Part shown: positions 26,374 to 34,120 of the stretch, piece by piece
Numbering within the stretch: the stretch's first letter is position 1
Layout of the letters: the number at the start of each line of letters is the position of its first letter
Assembly: GCF_000735045.1 (NCBI RefSeq)
Contig: NZ_JPOQ01000001.1
Coordinates: 1-52,116 of the forward strand
DNA from: Ferrovum myxofaciens
GTDB taxonomy: Bacteria; Pseudomonadota; Gammaproteobacteria; Burkholderiales; Ferrovaceae
Reading direction: 5' to 3'
DNA length: 52,116 nt
Position numbers and translations under genes: made by a program
Notes under the pieces: generated by a model
What the model saw: the letters and a program-made list of their open reading frames with translations, nothing else
Databases searched by the model: none
Told to the model about the DNA's origin: nothing

Positions 26374-27905
26374 CCATCCTGCCCGCTGTAACTCAAGTTA
26401 AAGGACTTGTTGATCAAAGGAAAATCCGGCACGATATTGCCCTGCACCGCATGTTCCAGAACGGGCCAGTTGCTCATGGACACATCTTCCGGATGCCAGC
26501 GTCGTACCTGCCCCTGCGCCCCCAGTTCCAGGGCTACGAATACCTCGCCGCGCCACCCCTCCACCCAACCCACCCCGACTCCTGCCCGCAAGGGGGGCGT
26601 GTCGTTCCAAAGGCTCGGTCCAGACGGCAAATACTCGATGAAATGACGAATCAGACGCAAGGATTCAAAAACTTCATCAAAGCGCACGGCCACCCTTGCG
26701 GCCACATCGCCCTGAGTGCGAGTCGCCATGCGCACTTCAGCCTGTGCATAGGGGGGCGTGGGACAGGACACGCGCAGGTCCCATGCCTGAGCCGAGGCTC
26801 GTCCTGCCAACCCCACCAAACCAAGACGGGCAGCCAACTCCGGGGTCACCCTTCCCGTGCTCACATAGCGGTCCTGTACCCCCGCGTGTTCCTGTAACAA
26901 TTCCTGCAAACGATGCACTTCCCGCTCCAGAGTCACACCTTCCTCCCGCAGGGATTGACAGTCAGAGACCGTCAATGCCCGGGCCACGCCCCCTAACTGA
27001 ATCTGGTCATGCAGATAACGGTGTCCCACCAGTTTTTCGTGGGTACGCAAGGCGGTTTCCTTGAGCGCCCAAAACAGGGAAAACCCTGCACTCAACCCCA
27101 CATCGTTGCATAGGTACCCCAAATCTCCCAAATGATTGACCAGACGTTCCCTTTCCAGCCAGAGGGCACGCAGCCATTCGGCTCGTTCCGGAATCTGACG
27201 CCCCAAAATGGATTCCAGCGCCTGAGCCGTCGCCCAGGCACCGGCCACCGTACTGTCGCCAGATACTCTTCCGGCCAGATGGATCAAGGCCGCCGGAGCA
27301 AGAGATTCGGCCCGTTTCTCGATCCCCTTGTGGGTATACCCCAATTGAGTATCGAGACGCAGCACCCGTTCTCCCACCACGGAAAAGCGAAAATGCCCCG
27401 GTTCGATGATGCCGGCATGCACCGGCCCCACGGGGATTTCATGTACCCCCTGCCCGCTCACCGTGACAAAAGGATAGGGTTCCCGTACCAGAGGTGGGTA
27501 AACTTGTCCGTCTTCTCCTTTCCGCAGGGGGAAACGGTCAGCGGGCCAAGCGCTGTGGCGCAACCAAGGGCGACTCTCTGCGGCTCCCTGGGCAAGCAGA
27601 CCCAGCAGATCATGGGTGGCGCGTTGCAAACGATTGGCATTGGCAAACACATCGTCCAATGCTGGGTAGGTGGGGTCATGGGCGGGAAGAGATACCCGTA
27701 GCCAGCGTAGTCCTCCCTGCACCGCCAGGGCCAGATGCAGGTCAAAATTTTCTTCCCCTTCATCACTGCCCCACAGAGAAACCAGGCGCGCACCCTGTTC
27801 CTTTTGCGTCAGACAGAGACTCCGCAGATCCTCCCGGGATACCGTTTCCTGCCAAGCCGGCACAACACCAGGCAAGGTCTGCAGGGGAGGCATCGAAGTC
27901 ATCAT
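26370..27905 (-). CDS. hyfG: HyfG-like large subunit lacking all [NiFe] ligands (Ehr-type)
   Basis: The 511-residue protein joins a NuoC-like N-terminal domain (about 1-105) to a NuoD/hydrogenase-large-subunit domain. Family hallmarks are present, such as VGPVHAGIIEPGHFRF and THKGIEKRAE. Where HyfG has the first CxxC nickel motif (RVCGIC), this protein reads RVSGDS (Ser215, Ser218). Where the second motif should be (DPCxSC), it reads NLSYSGQD (Ser505, Gly508). All four metal ligands are therefore gone and H2 chemistry at a [NiFe] site is excluded. I start at 27905, next to an AGGA; the open frame upstream lies inside hyfF. Function is unknown; energy-converting hydrogenase-related complexes of this kind have been recognised by sequence. 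Confidence 0.93.
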   Translation of the reverse strand: MMTSMPPLQTLPGVVPAWQETVSREDLRSLCLTQKEQGARLVSLWGSDEGEENFDLHLALAVQGGLRWLRVSLPAHDPTYPALDDVFANANRLQRATHDLLGLLAQGAAESRPWLRHSAWPADRFPLRKGEDGQVYPPLVREPYPFVTVSGQGVHEIPVGPVHAGIIEPGHFRFSVVGERVLRLDTQLGYTHKGIEKRAESLAPAALIHLAGRVSGDSTVAGAWATAQALESILGRQIPERAEWLRALWLERERLVNHLGDLGYLCNDVGLSAGFSLFWALKETALRTHEKLVGHRYLHDQIQLGGVARALTVSDCQSLREEGVTLEREVHRLQELLQEHAGVQDRYVSTGRVTPELAARLGLVGLAGRASAQAWDLRVSCPTPPYAQAEVRMATRTQGDVAARVAVRFDEVFESLRLIRHFIEYLPSGPSLWNDTPPLRAGVGVGWVEGWRGEVFVALELGAQGQVRRWHPEDVSMSNWPVLEHAVQGNIVPDFPLINKSFNLSYSGQDG

Positions 27906-27909
27906 TGTC

Positions 27910-29358
27910 CTAACCCAGCAGCGCTGCAGCCTGACGATACCAGGTCGCCAGGACTGGCGGCAGATAAAGGCCAAGGATCAAGACTAGGGTCAAGTGCAGG
28001 AATACCGGCAGGATGGCCGGAGGATGGGGCAGGCGCTGCCCGGTTGCGGGACCGAAGACCATGGGTTGAACCTTACCAAAAATCGCCGCAAAGGCTACTC
28101 CCAAGGCACCCAGCAAAATGGGGGTGGCCCAGGGCTGTTCATGCATGGCCGTGGTCAAGATCAGAAATTCGCTGGCAAAGACGCCGAAAGGGGGCATGCC
28201 GAGGATGGCCAGTGCGCCCAGCAATAACCCCCAACCGATGGTGGGACTGGTACGGATCAAGCCCCGAATCTGCGTCATGAGTTGCGTCCCGCTTTTCTGG
28301 CTGGCGTGACCCACGGCAAAAAAAATGGCGGATTTGGTGAGGGAATGCATCGTCATGTGCAATAGTCCGGCAAAATTCGCTACCGCTCCCCCCATCCCGA
28401 AAGCAAACGTCATCAACCCCATGTGCTCAATGGAAGAATAAGCGAAAAGACGTTTGATGTCCTTCTGACGCATCAGAAAAAGCGCTGCCACGGCCACGCT
28501 GAAGACTCCAAACCCCATCATCAGATGCCCGGCGAAAGGTTGGTGCAGAGCGCCGTCCACCAGCACTTTGGTACGTAATATCGCATACAGGGCCACATTG
28601 AGCAGCAAACCGGACAGCACGGCAGAAATGGGCGTTGGACCTTCAGCATGGGCATCGGGCAGCCAGTTGTGGAGTGGGGCAAGTCCCACTTTGGTGCCAT
28701 ACCCCACCAGCAAAAATACGAAGGCCAAAGAAACGATGGTGGGCTCCAGTTGCCCCTTGACCTGGGCCAGATGGGTCCAGAGCAAGGCGTTCCCCCCTTC
28801 TCCCAGAACTTTTTCTGCAGCAAAATAGAGCAATATGGTGCCAAAGAGGGCTTGGGCGATACCGACACCGCACAGAATGAAATATTTCCAGGCGGCTTCC
28901 AGACTGGCCGGGGTTCGATACAAGGACACCAACAATACCGTGGTCAAGGTCGCCGCCTCCATGGCCACCCACAACAACCCCAGATTATTGGTGGTCAAAG
29001 CCACCAATAAGGTGAACAGGAAAGCCTGATACATGCCGTGATAAAGACGCAAACGGCTCGCCGAAAGCCGCCCATGCTGCACTTCATTCCCCACATAGGA
29101 GCGCGAGAACCACGCCGTCGTCATGCCCACAAAAGCCGTCAACCCCACCAGAAAGACATTGAAGGGGTCCACCACGAACTGTTCATCCCAGGCACTCACC
29201 CGACCCTCCTGTAGCACGCGCACTGCCAGGAACCCTGCAGCCCCCAGAGTGGCAAGACTGAAAAGAAGATTGACCAGCGGTGCCTGTGCCCGTTGCCCCG
29301 TTGCGCCCAGCCAAAGCCCGCCCAGCAACGGAAAACTTAACAGTACCCAAATCTCCAT
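27910..29358 (-). CDS. hyfF: HyfF-like antiporter-type membrane subunit
   Basis: The 482-residue protein has about 14 membrane helices and belongs to the NuoN/NuoM/Mrp antiporter-like family (HyfF type). Proton-path residues are retained: the helix-5 Glu in LLWVAMEAATLTT, and the broken-helix Lys in GYGTKVGLAPLHNWLPDAHA. It should translocate H+ or Na+. The start at 29358 follows the hyfE stop by one base; the longer frame is out of register with hyfE. It ends four bases before hyfG starts. Confidence 0.92.
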   Translation of the reverse strand: MEIWVLLSFPLLGGLWLGATGQRAQAPLVNLLFSLATLGAAGFLAVRVLQEGRVSAWDEQFVVDPFNVFLVGLTAFVGMTTAWFSRSYVGNEVQHGRLSASRLRLYHGMYQAFLFTLLVALTTNNLGLLWVAMEAATLTTVLLVSLYRTPASLEAAWKYFILCGVGIAQALFGTILLYFAAEKVLGEGGNALLWTHLAQVKGQLEPTIVSLAFVFLLVGYGTKVGLAPLHNWLPDAHAEGPTPISAVLSGLLLNVALYAILRTKVLVDGALHQPFAGHLMMGFGVFSVAVAALFLMRQKDIKRLFAYSSIEHMGLMTFAFGMGGAVANFAGLLHMTMHSLTKSAIFFAVGHASQKSGTQLMTQIRGLIRTSPTIGWGLLLGALAILGMPPFGVFASEFLILTTAMHEQPWATPILLGALGVAFAAIFGKVQPMVFGPATGQRLPHPPAILPVFLHLTLVLILGLYLPPVLATWYRQAAALLG

Positions 29359-29359
29359 G

Positions 29360-30034
29360 TCATTCTTCCTTGAGTTTTTCCATGTGGCGGATATCCAGAC
29401 TGTCGAAGGTTTCACGAATCTGAAAAAAGAAGATCCCAAAAATAAACATTCCCACCAGCACGTCGAGGGCCACCCCCAGTTCCACCACCATGGGCATGCC
29501 ATAAGTGGCTGAGGTAGCCGCCAGAAACAGGCCATTTTCCAGGGCCAGAAAACCAATGACCTGGGGCACCGCTTTACGGCGCGTAATCATCATCATGAAA
29601 GACAGCAACACACTGGCCAGGGCAATGCCCAGGGTATTGCGCAGGATGGTGCTGGAAAAGTGTGAAATAGGCAGAGCCAGATTGAAGGAGAAAACCACCA
29701 GACCAATCCCCACCAGCATCGTGGTGGGAATGTTGATCAAGGTTTCCACGTCCCATACCACGTCGAGACGGCGAATCAGGCGATGCAACAGCAGGGGGAG
29801 AATCAGGACCTTGATGATCAAGGTCAAGGCCGCCGAATAATACAAATGGGGTTGATGCGTCAGCCAGGCACTGTCCGCAATGGACAAGGTCAGGATCAAA
29901 CCTTGCCAGGCAAAGAGGTGGATCAAGGTCAGGATGCGGCGCTGGGAAAGCATGGCAAAGGCGATCAGAAGCAATAACGAGGCAAACAGATCGAGTAGTT
30001 GCTGTGCAAAGGGAGCCGGGTTCCAGTGACTCAT
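29360..30034 (-). CDS. hyfE: HyfE-like membrane subunit
   Basis: The 224-residue protein has about six to seven membrane helices and matches the HyfE family, whose C-terminal half resembles NuoK: TMLVGIGLVVFSFNLALPI and VIGFLALENGLFLAATSATYGMP, with a conserved Glu in the latter. It ends in a charged coiled tail (SLDIRHMEKLKEE). In Hyf-type complexes it bridges the NuoH-like and antiporter-like subunits. It starts two bases after hyfC ends. Confidence 0.9.
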   Translation of the reverse strand: MSHWNPAPFAQQLLDLFASLLLLIAFAMLSQRRILTLIHLFAWQGLILTLSIADSAWLTHQPHLYYSAALTLIIKVLILPLLLHRLIRRLDVVWDVETLINIPTTMLVGIGLVVFSFNLALPISHFSSTILRNTLGIALASVLLSFMMMITRRKAVPQVIGFLALENGLFLAATSATYGMPMVVELGVALDVLVGMFIFGIFFFQIRETFDSLDIRHMEKLKEE

Positions 30035-30036
30035 GC

Positions 30037-30984
30037 TCAGGAACCCAGCAGATAATGCAACAGAATGGCCAATACCGCCAGCAGAAATGCGGTTCCCAGA
30101 TATTCCGGAACACGAAATAAACGCTGTTTGGCCGAAACGGTTTCCAGTACGGCCAAGCCCGCACCCATCACCGTCAATTTAAGAAGAAACAGGATCAGAG
30201 CCCCCAGGATCCCCCATCCCCGCTGACTATCCGTCAGACCAAAGGGCAGGAAAAGCGCAAAGCCAAGGCTGAAATAGATCAATAATTTTAGGGCATTGGC
30301 CCATTCGATGAGGGCCAGATGACGTCCCGAATATTCCAGGATCATGGCTTCATGGATCATCGTCAGTTCCAGATGTGTCTCAGGGTTGTCCACCGGGATC
30401 CGTCCATTCTCCGCCAGCAGCACCATCAGGAAAGCAACCCCGGCAAAGGCCAGACTGGGATAGAGATAAAATCCGCGTGCAGCAAATCCGGTCACCATGA
30501 AACGCAGGGAGGTACTGGCATTGAGAGACGCAATGGTAAAAAACACCATGAGGAGTGCCGGCTCTGCCAGAAAGGACACCAACATTTCACGGCGCGCCCC
30601 CAGCGAACCAAAAGCCGTCCCCACATCCATGGCTGCCAGTGCCAAAAACACCCTGGCCAGGGACAGCAACCCCACCAGAGCGATCACGTCCACTGCGCCA
30701 GCCAGAGGGAGATCGGTGATGACCATGGGAATCAAACTGGCGGTCAAACCCATACACCCGAAAAGAAGATAGGGGGTCACACGGAATAGAGGAGATGCTG
30801 TTTCCGCAATCACCACTTCCTTGTGAAATAACTTGAATAACTGCCGATAAGGCTGTGTCAAGGGAGGCGCTTGTCGATTTTGCAGCCAGGCCCGCCAAAT
30901 CCCTACCCAACCCATCAACAGCGGCGCCAGCAGAACACCCAGAATTTCCTGCCCCCCTTGAAGCAACCAGTTTACCAACGTCAT
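30037..30984 (-). CDS. hyfC: HyfC/NuoH-like membrane subunit
   Basis: The 315-residue protein has about eight helices and the NuoH/HycD pattern: PLTQPYRQLFKLFHKE, LGARREMLVSFLAEPALL, and the acidic loop ENGRIPVDNPETHLELTMIHEAM with EYSGRHLAL. In complex I this subunit and its Glu-rich loop couple the redox module to ion transport, and these residues are kept here. The ATG at 30984 overlaps the hyfB stop (ATGA); the open frame extending to 31134 is not needed. Confidence 0.93.
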   Translation of the reverse strand: MTLVNWLLQGGQEILGVLLAPLLMGWVGIWRAWLQNRQAPPLTQPYRQLFKLFHKEVVIAETASPLFRVTPYLLFGCMGLTASLIPMVITDLPLAGAVDVIALVGLLSLARVFLALAAMDVGTAFGSLGARREMLVSFLAEPALLMVFFTIASLNASTSLRFMVTGFAARGFYLYPSLAFAGVAFLMVLLAENGRIPVDNPETHLELTMIHEAMILEYSGRHLALIEWANALKLLIYFSLGFALFLPFGLTDSQRGWGILGALILFLLKLTVMGAGLAVLETVSAKQRLFRVPEYLGTAFLLAVLAILLHYLLGS

Positions 30985-33002
30985 GGCCGGCTCCCTGTCA
31001 CGAGTGCCAGCAAGGCCATCAGTGTGGTAAAACTGAACAGCAGATAGGTGGAGATACGCCCCTGCTGCAACACCCCCACCCATTTCACCAGACGGGCTAC
31101 GCCCCGCACCAGCGGCAAATAACAGAGAGCCCAAAGTGGATCGCGTACCTCGCTGTGGTAGTGCGGATGAGAATCAAAGGGGCTGGGAATCTCCCGTGAC
31201 AGGCCAAAGAATGATTCGAAAATCTGCTTGATCGGTTGGCCAAACCCATCGGCACTATCCTGCATGCGCGCAGTCTGGAAAGGATAGCCGCAGTCCCAGG
31301 CCGGTGCCCGTCGCCACCGACCATGAAAAAACCGGCGTACCCCCAGAAAGGTCAAACCCACACTCACCCCAATGACGGCAAACAGGATCAGCGGACTGTA
31401 ACTCGCTCGGTTGGCAGAAACCGGGGTGACCCATAACCAGCCGTGTCGGGCAGCACTGGCACCCAATCCCTGCCCCACCAGCGCATGGGTCACCGTATCC
31501 AGTTGCAGGATGACCGAACTGGGAAATAGGCCCAACAGCACACAACCCAAGGCCATCCACCCCATTCCGAAACGCTCCCAAACACCGATATCCTGTACCT
31601 CACTCAGCACCAGACCCCGCGCCTGCCCCAAAAAAACGATGCCATAAAACTTGACCATGGCAAAACCCGCCAGGGCCCCGACCAATGCCAGCACTGCGGC
31701 CCCCAGAGGCAGTACCATATTGAGCCAGGGCTGCGGCAGATCAGGACGCAGCAAATAGGCCTGCAACAACAGCCACTCCGAAACAAACCCGTTGAAAGGC
31801 GGCAATCCGGCCAGTGACAGAGCGCCCACCAAACTCAATCCCGCCACCCAGGGCATGACACGGATCAGCCCCCCTAATTTGGCCATGTTCCGTTCCGCCG
31901 TGGCATGCAACACCGATCCCGCACCCAAAAACAACAATCCCTTGAAAAAGGCATGATTGAGGGCGTGATACAACACCGCCGCCAGGGCCAGGGCAGCAAC
32001 GGTTTCTTGCCCGGCTCCATGAAACAACAAGGTCAAACCCAATCCACTCAGAATCAGCCCCATGTTTTCCACGGAAGACCAGGCCAACAAACGCTTGATA
32101 TCAGATTGGACAGCGGCGAAAAGCACGCCGAAGAGTGCCGTCAAGGAACCCAATCCCACCAGAAGCGCCCCCCACCACCACAAGGGCTGTCCAAGCAGAT
32201 CGAAAAGTACCCGTAACAAGCCATACAAGGCCATTTTGAGCATGATCCCGCTCATCAGCGCCGACACCGGAGAAGGTGCAGCGGGATGGGCTTCAGGCAA
32301 CCAGGTGTGGAGTGGCAGCAAGCCGGCCTTGGCACCAAACCCGATTAACGCCAGAATAAATGCCGTACTCGACCAGAAACTCGTCAAAGAATGATGCCGG
32401 AGCGTGGCAAAGGCATAATCACCGCCTGTGCCACTTTGTAACAAGCCGAAACACAACAGCAAGGCAATAGCGCCCAGATGCGCCATCAGGAGATACAGAA
32501 AACCCGCCTCACGAATTGCCGGAATCTCATGATCGGTGGTCACCAGAAAATAGGAAGAAAGCGCCATGCTTTCCCAGGCCACCATGAAGAAATAGGCATC
32601 ATCCGCCACCAGTACCATCCCCATACTGGCGAGAAAAAGCGCATAGAGCAAAATCAGGCGCTGAAAATCGCCTGGTTGAGTTTCTGCCATGTGCCGAAAG
32701 TATCCCGTTGCATAAGCGCTAATCCCACTCCCTGCCAAGCCCAGCAGCGTCAGAAAAAACGCTGACAGAACGTCGAGACGCAAATGAAAGGGCATCCCCG
32801 GCAATCCGATGGGCAGTACCAAAGTCTGTGCTCCTCCCTGCAGGGCCCAAAGCCCCGCCCCTGCCATGAGGGCAGATAACCCGGCAATCAGGGGAAACAA
32901 CAGGCACCGCCCCAGGCGGGCGGGTAGCACCAGTCCCAGCAGACCCAACCCGCTCCACCCTGTGAGAATCAGTCCAACGAGATCGAGGGGCAGCAAGGGC
33001 AT
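30981..33002 (-). CDS. hyfB: HyfB/NuoL-like antiporter-type membrane subunit
   Basis: The 673-residue protein has about 16 helices and belongs to the NuoL/HycC/HyfB family. The helix-5 Glu (MVAWESMALSSYFLV), the Lys in GFGAKAGLLPLHTWLPEAHP and SALMSGIMLKMALYGLLR are intact, so a working proton channel is plausible. It is the first structural gene, starting four bases after the ribbon-helix-helix gene ends. HyfB, C, E, F, G and I are all present, whereas HyfA, HyfD, HyfH and HyfR homologues are not. Confidence 0.93.
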   Translation of the reverse strand: MPLLPLDLVGLILTGWSGLGLLGLVLPARLGRCLLFPLIAGLSALMAGAGLWALQGGAQTLVLPIGLPGMPFHLRLDVLSAFFLTLLGLAGSGISAYATGYFRHMAETQPGDFQRLILLYALFLASMGMVLVADDAYFFMVAWESMALSSYFLVTTDHEIPAIREAGFLYLLMAHLGAIALLLCFGLLQSGTGGDYAFATLRHHSLTSFWSSTAFILALIGFGAKAGLLPLHTWLPEAHPAAPSPVSALMSGIMLKMALYGLLRVLFDLLGQPLWWWGALLVGLGSLTALFGVLFAAVQSDIKRLLAWSSVENMGLILSGLGLTLLFHGAGQETVAALALAAVLYHALNHAFFKGLLFLGAGSVLHATAERNMAKLGGLIRVMPWVAGLSLVGALSLAGLPPFNGFVSEWLLLQAYLLRPDLPQPWLNMVLPLGAAVLALVGALAGFAMVKFYGIVFLGQARGLVLSEVQDIGVWERFGMGWMALGCVLLGLFPSSVILQLDTVTHALVGQGLGASAARHGWLWVTPVSANRASYSPLILFAVIGVSVGLTFLGVRRFFHGRWRRAPAWDCGYPFQTARMQDSADGFGQPIKQIFESFFGLSREIPSPFDSHPHYHSEVRDPLWALCYLPLVRGVARLVKWVGVLQQGRISTYLLFSFTTLMALLALVTGSRP

Positions 33003-33006
33003 GGGT

Positions 33007-33198
33007 TCAGTCCTGGGATAAACGGCTGCGCGGCATGCGCGCCAGTTGCTCGGAAGAACCCCGGGTGTGGATGAATTCCCGGATCATCTGGCGCACCACC
33101 TGGGAAGGTGTCAAATCATGCAAACGACAGATCTCCTCAAAAATTTCTTTTTTGACGGGATCGATTAGGACACTCAAACGAGCCGTGCGATTTTCCAT
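33007..33198 (-). CDS. Ribbon-helix-helix DNA-binding protein leading the hyf-like operon
   Basis: The 63-residue product fits the Arc/MetJ/CopG-type fold: an N-terminal beta strand TARLSVLIDP followed by helix KKEIFEEICRLHD, the turn LTPSQ and helix VVRQMIREFI. Such proteins bind DNA as dimers. I start at the ATG at 33198; the longer frame to 33285 runs through the promoter. It is four bases from hyfB and on the same strand, so it is probably co-transcribed and may autoregulate the operon through the inverted repeat at 33215-33232. A role as an antitoxin is unlikely, because no toxin gene adjoins. Confidence 0.75.
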   Translation of the reverse strand: MENRTARLSVLIDPVKKEIFEEICRLHDLTPSQVVRQMIREFIHTRGSSEQLARMPRSRLSQD

Positions 33199-33214
33199 GA
33201 CCTTTGCAATGCGA

Positions 33215-33232
33215 ATTAAATTTGCTTTTAAT
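33215..33232. promoter_or_regulatory. Candidate operator: AT-rich inverted repeat
   Basis: ATTAAA (33215-33220) and TTTAAT (33227-33232) form a perfect inverted repeat with a six-base spacer. It lies at the expected transcription start, between the extended -10 and the ribbon-helix-helix ATG. Spacing and location suit repression by that protein, but no binding motif is known. Confidence 0.4.
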
Positions 33233-33240
33233 AATATTTG

Positions 33241-33249
33241 ATTATAACA
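33241..33249 (-). promoter_or_regulatory. Extended -10 promoter of the hyf-like operon
   Basis: On the minus strand the sequence TGTTATAAT is a perfect extended -10 element (TGnTATAAT), 43 bases before the first start codon. No good -35 hexamer stands at 16-18 bases upstream, which is usual for extended -10 promoters. Confidence 0.6.
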
Positions 33250-33376
33250 AAAAACCCCTTCCTCAACTCCCGACAACTGGGACAACCTTACTCCTGTTCT
33301 TCACTGGCCGTCAAATTCGGCAAATGATCCCTCCTGGATTACAATGGCAAGGACGGAAACATTGGAGGCTTCAACC

Positions 33377-34120
33377 ATGATATTGAATGATCGGGTCATT
33401 TTGGTCACCGGTGCCAGTTCCGGACTGGGACGCCATGCCGCACGCGCACTGGCGACTGCGGGGGCCACCACGGTCCTGCTCGGCCGCAATGAATCCCGCC
33501 TCGATGGGGTATACGATGAGATCGTCTCTGCCGGACACCCCCAACCGGTGATTCTTCCCTTTGATCTGGCCCAAGCCGACGATTCTCGTTTCGAGGCCCT
33601 GGCGGTCACCCTGACCCAGGCCTTGGGCAGACTCGACGGAATTCTGCATAGTGCCAGTCAATTTATAAAGTTAAGCAAACTTTCCCAACAAAGACTGAAT
33701 CATTGGGAAAAGGCTTTTACCACTAACCTGTTCGCGCCCTTCGCCCTCACGCGCGCCTGTTTACCTCTGCTGGAGGCAGCACCAGATGGTGCGGTTCTAT
33801 TTACCGCCGAACAACATGGCCTGTCCCCGGATGTCTACTGGGGGGGATTTGGACTGAGCCAGGCCAGCCTGATTGCCTTGGCTCGACTCTTTGCCCAGGA
33901 GCACCGGGATGACTCCGACCTGCGCTTCAATGTCCTGATTCCAGGCCCCGTCGCATCCCCGATGCGCCATCGCACCCATCCCGGTGAAGTGCCGGAATGT
34001 CTACCGAATATTTCATCTCTCATGCCTCATTACCAGTACTGGCTGGGTCCGGATAGTCGCGGACGAAGCGGCGAAATCATTCAGATCGAAAGTGACTACG
34101 ACCCATCCCGAAAAGCCTGA
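33377..34120 (+). CDS. SDR-family protein lacking catalytic Tyr and Lys
   Basis: Short-chain dehydrogenase fold: the nucleotide motif VTGASSGLGRHAARAL (TGxxxGxG) and the pattern of YciK-like oxidoreductases are clear over 247 residues. At the active site, where the family has YxxxK (as in WGAYGVSK), this protein reads WGGFGLSQ, so the catalytic Tyr is Phe and the Lys is Gln. The expected Ser is not evident either. It may bind a dinucleotide but is unlikely to be a normal dehydrogenase. The ATG at 33377 has GGAGG seven bases upstream. It is divergent from the hyf-like operon and overlaps the end of radA by 25 bases. Confidence 0.85.
   Translation: MILNDRVILVTGASSGLGRHAARALATAGATTVLLGRNESRLDGVYDEIVSAGHPQPVILPFDLAQADDSRFEALAVTLTQALGRLDGILHSASQFIKLSKLSQQRLNHWEKAFTTNLFAPFALTRACLPLLEAAPDGAVLFTAEQHGLSPDVYWGGFGLSQASLIALARLFAQEHRDDSDLRFNVLIPGPVASPMRHRTHPGEVPECLPNISSLMPHYQYWLGPDSRGRSGEIIQIESDYDPSRKA

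Noticed and set aside
26370..27905. Functional group 4 [NiFe] hydrogenase
   Set aside because: None of the four nickel-ligand cysteines is present in the large subunit.
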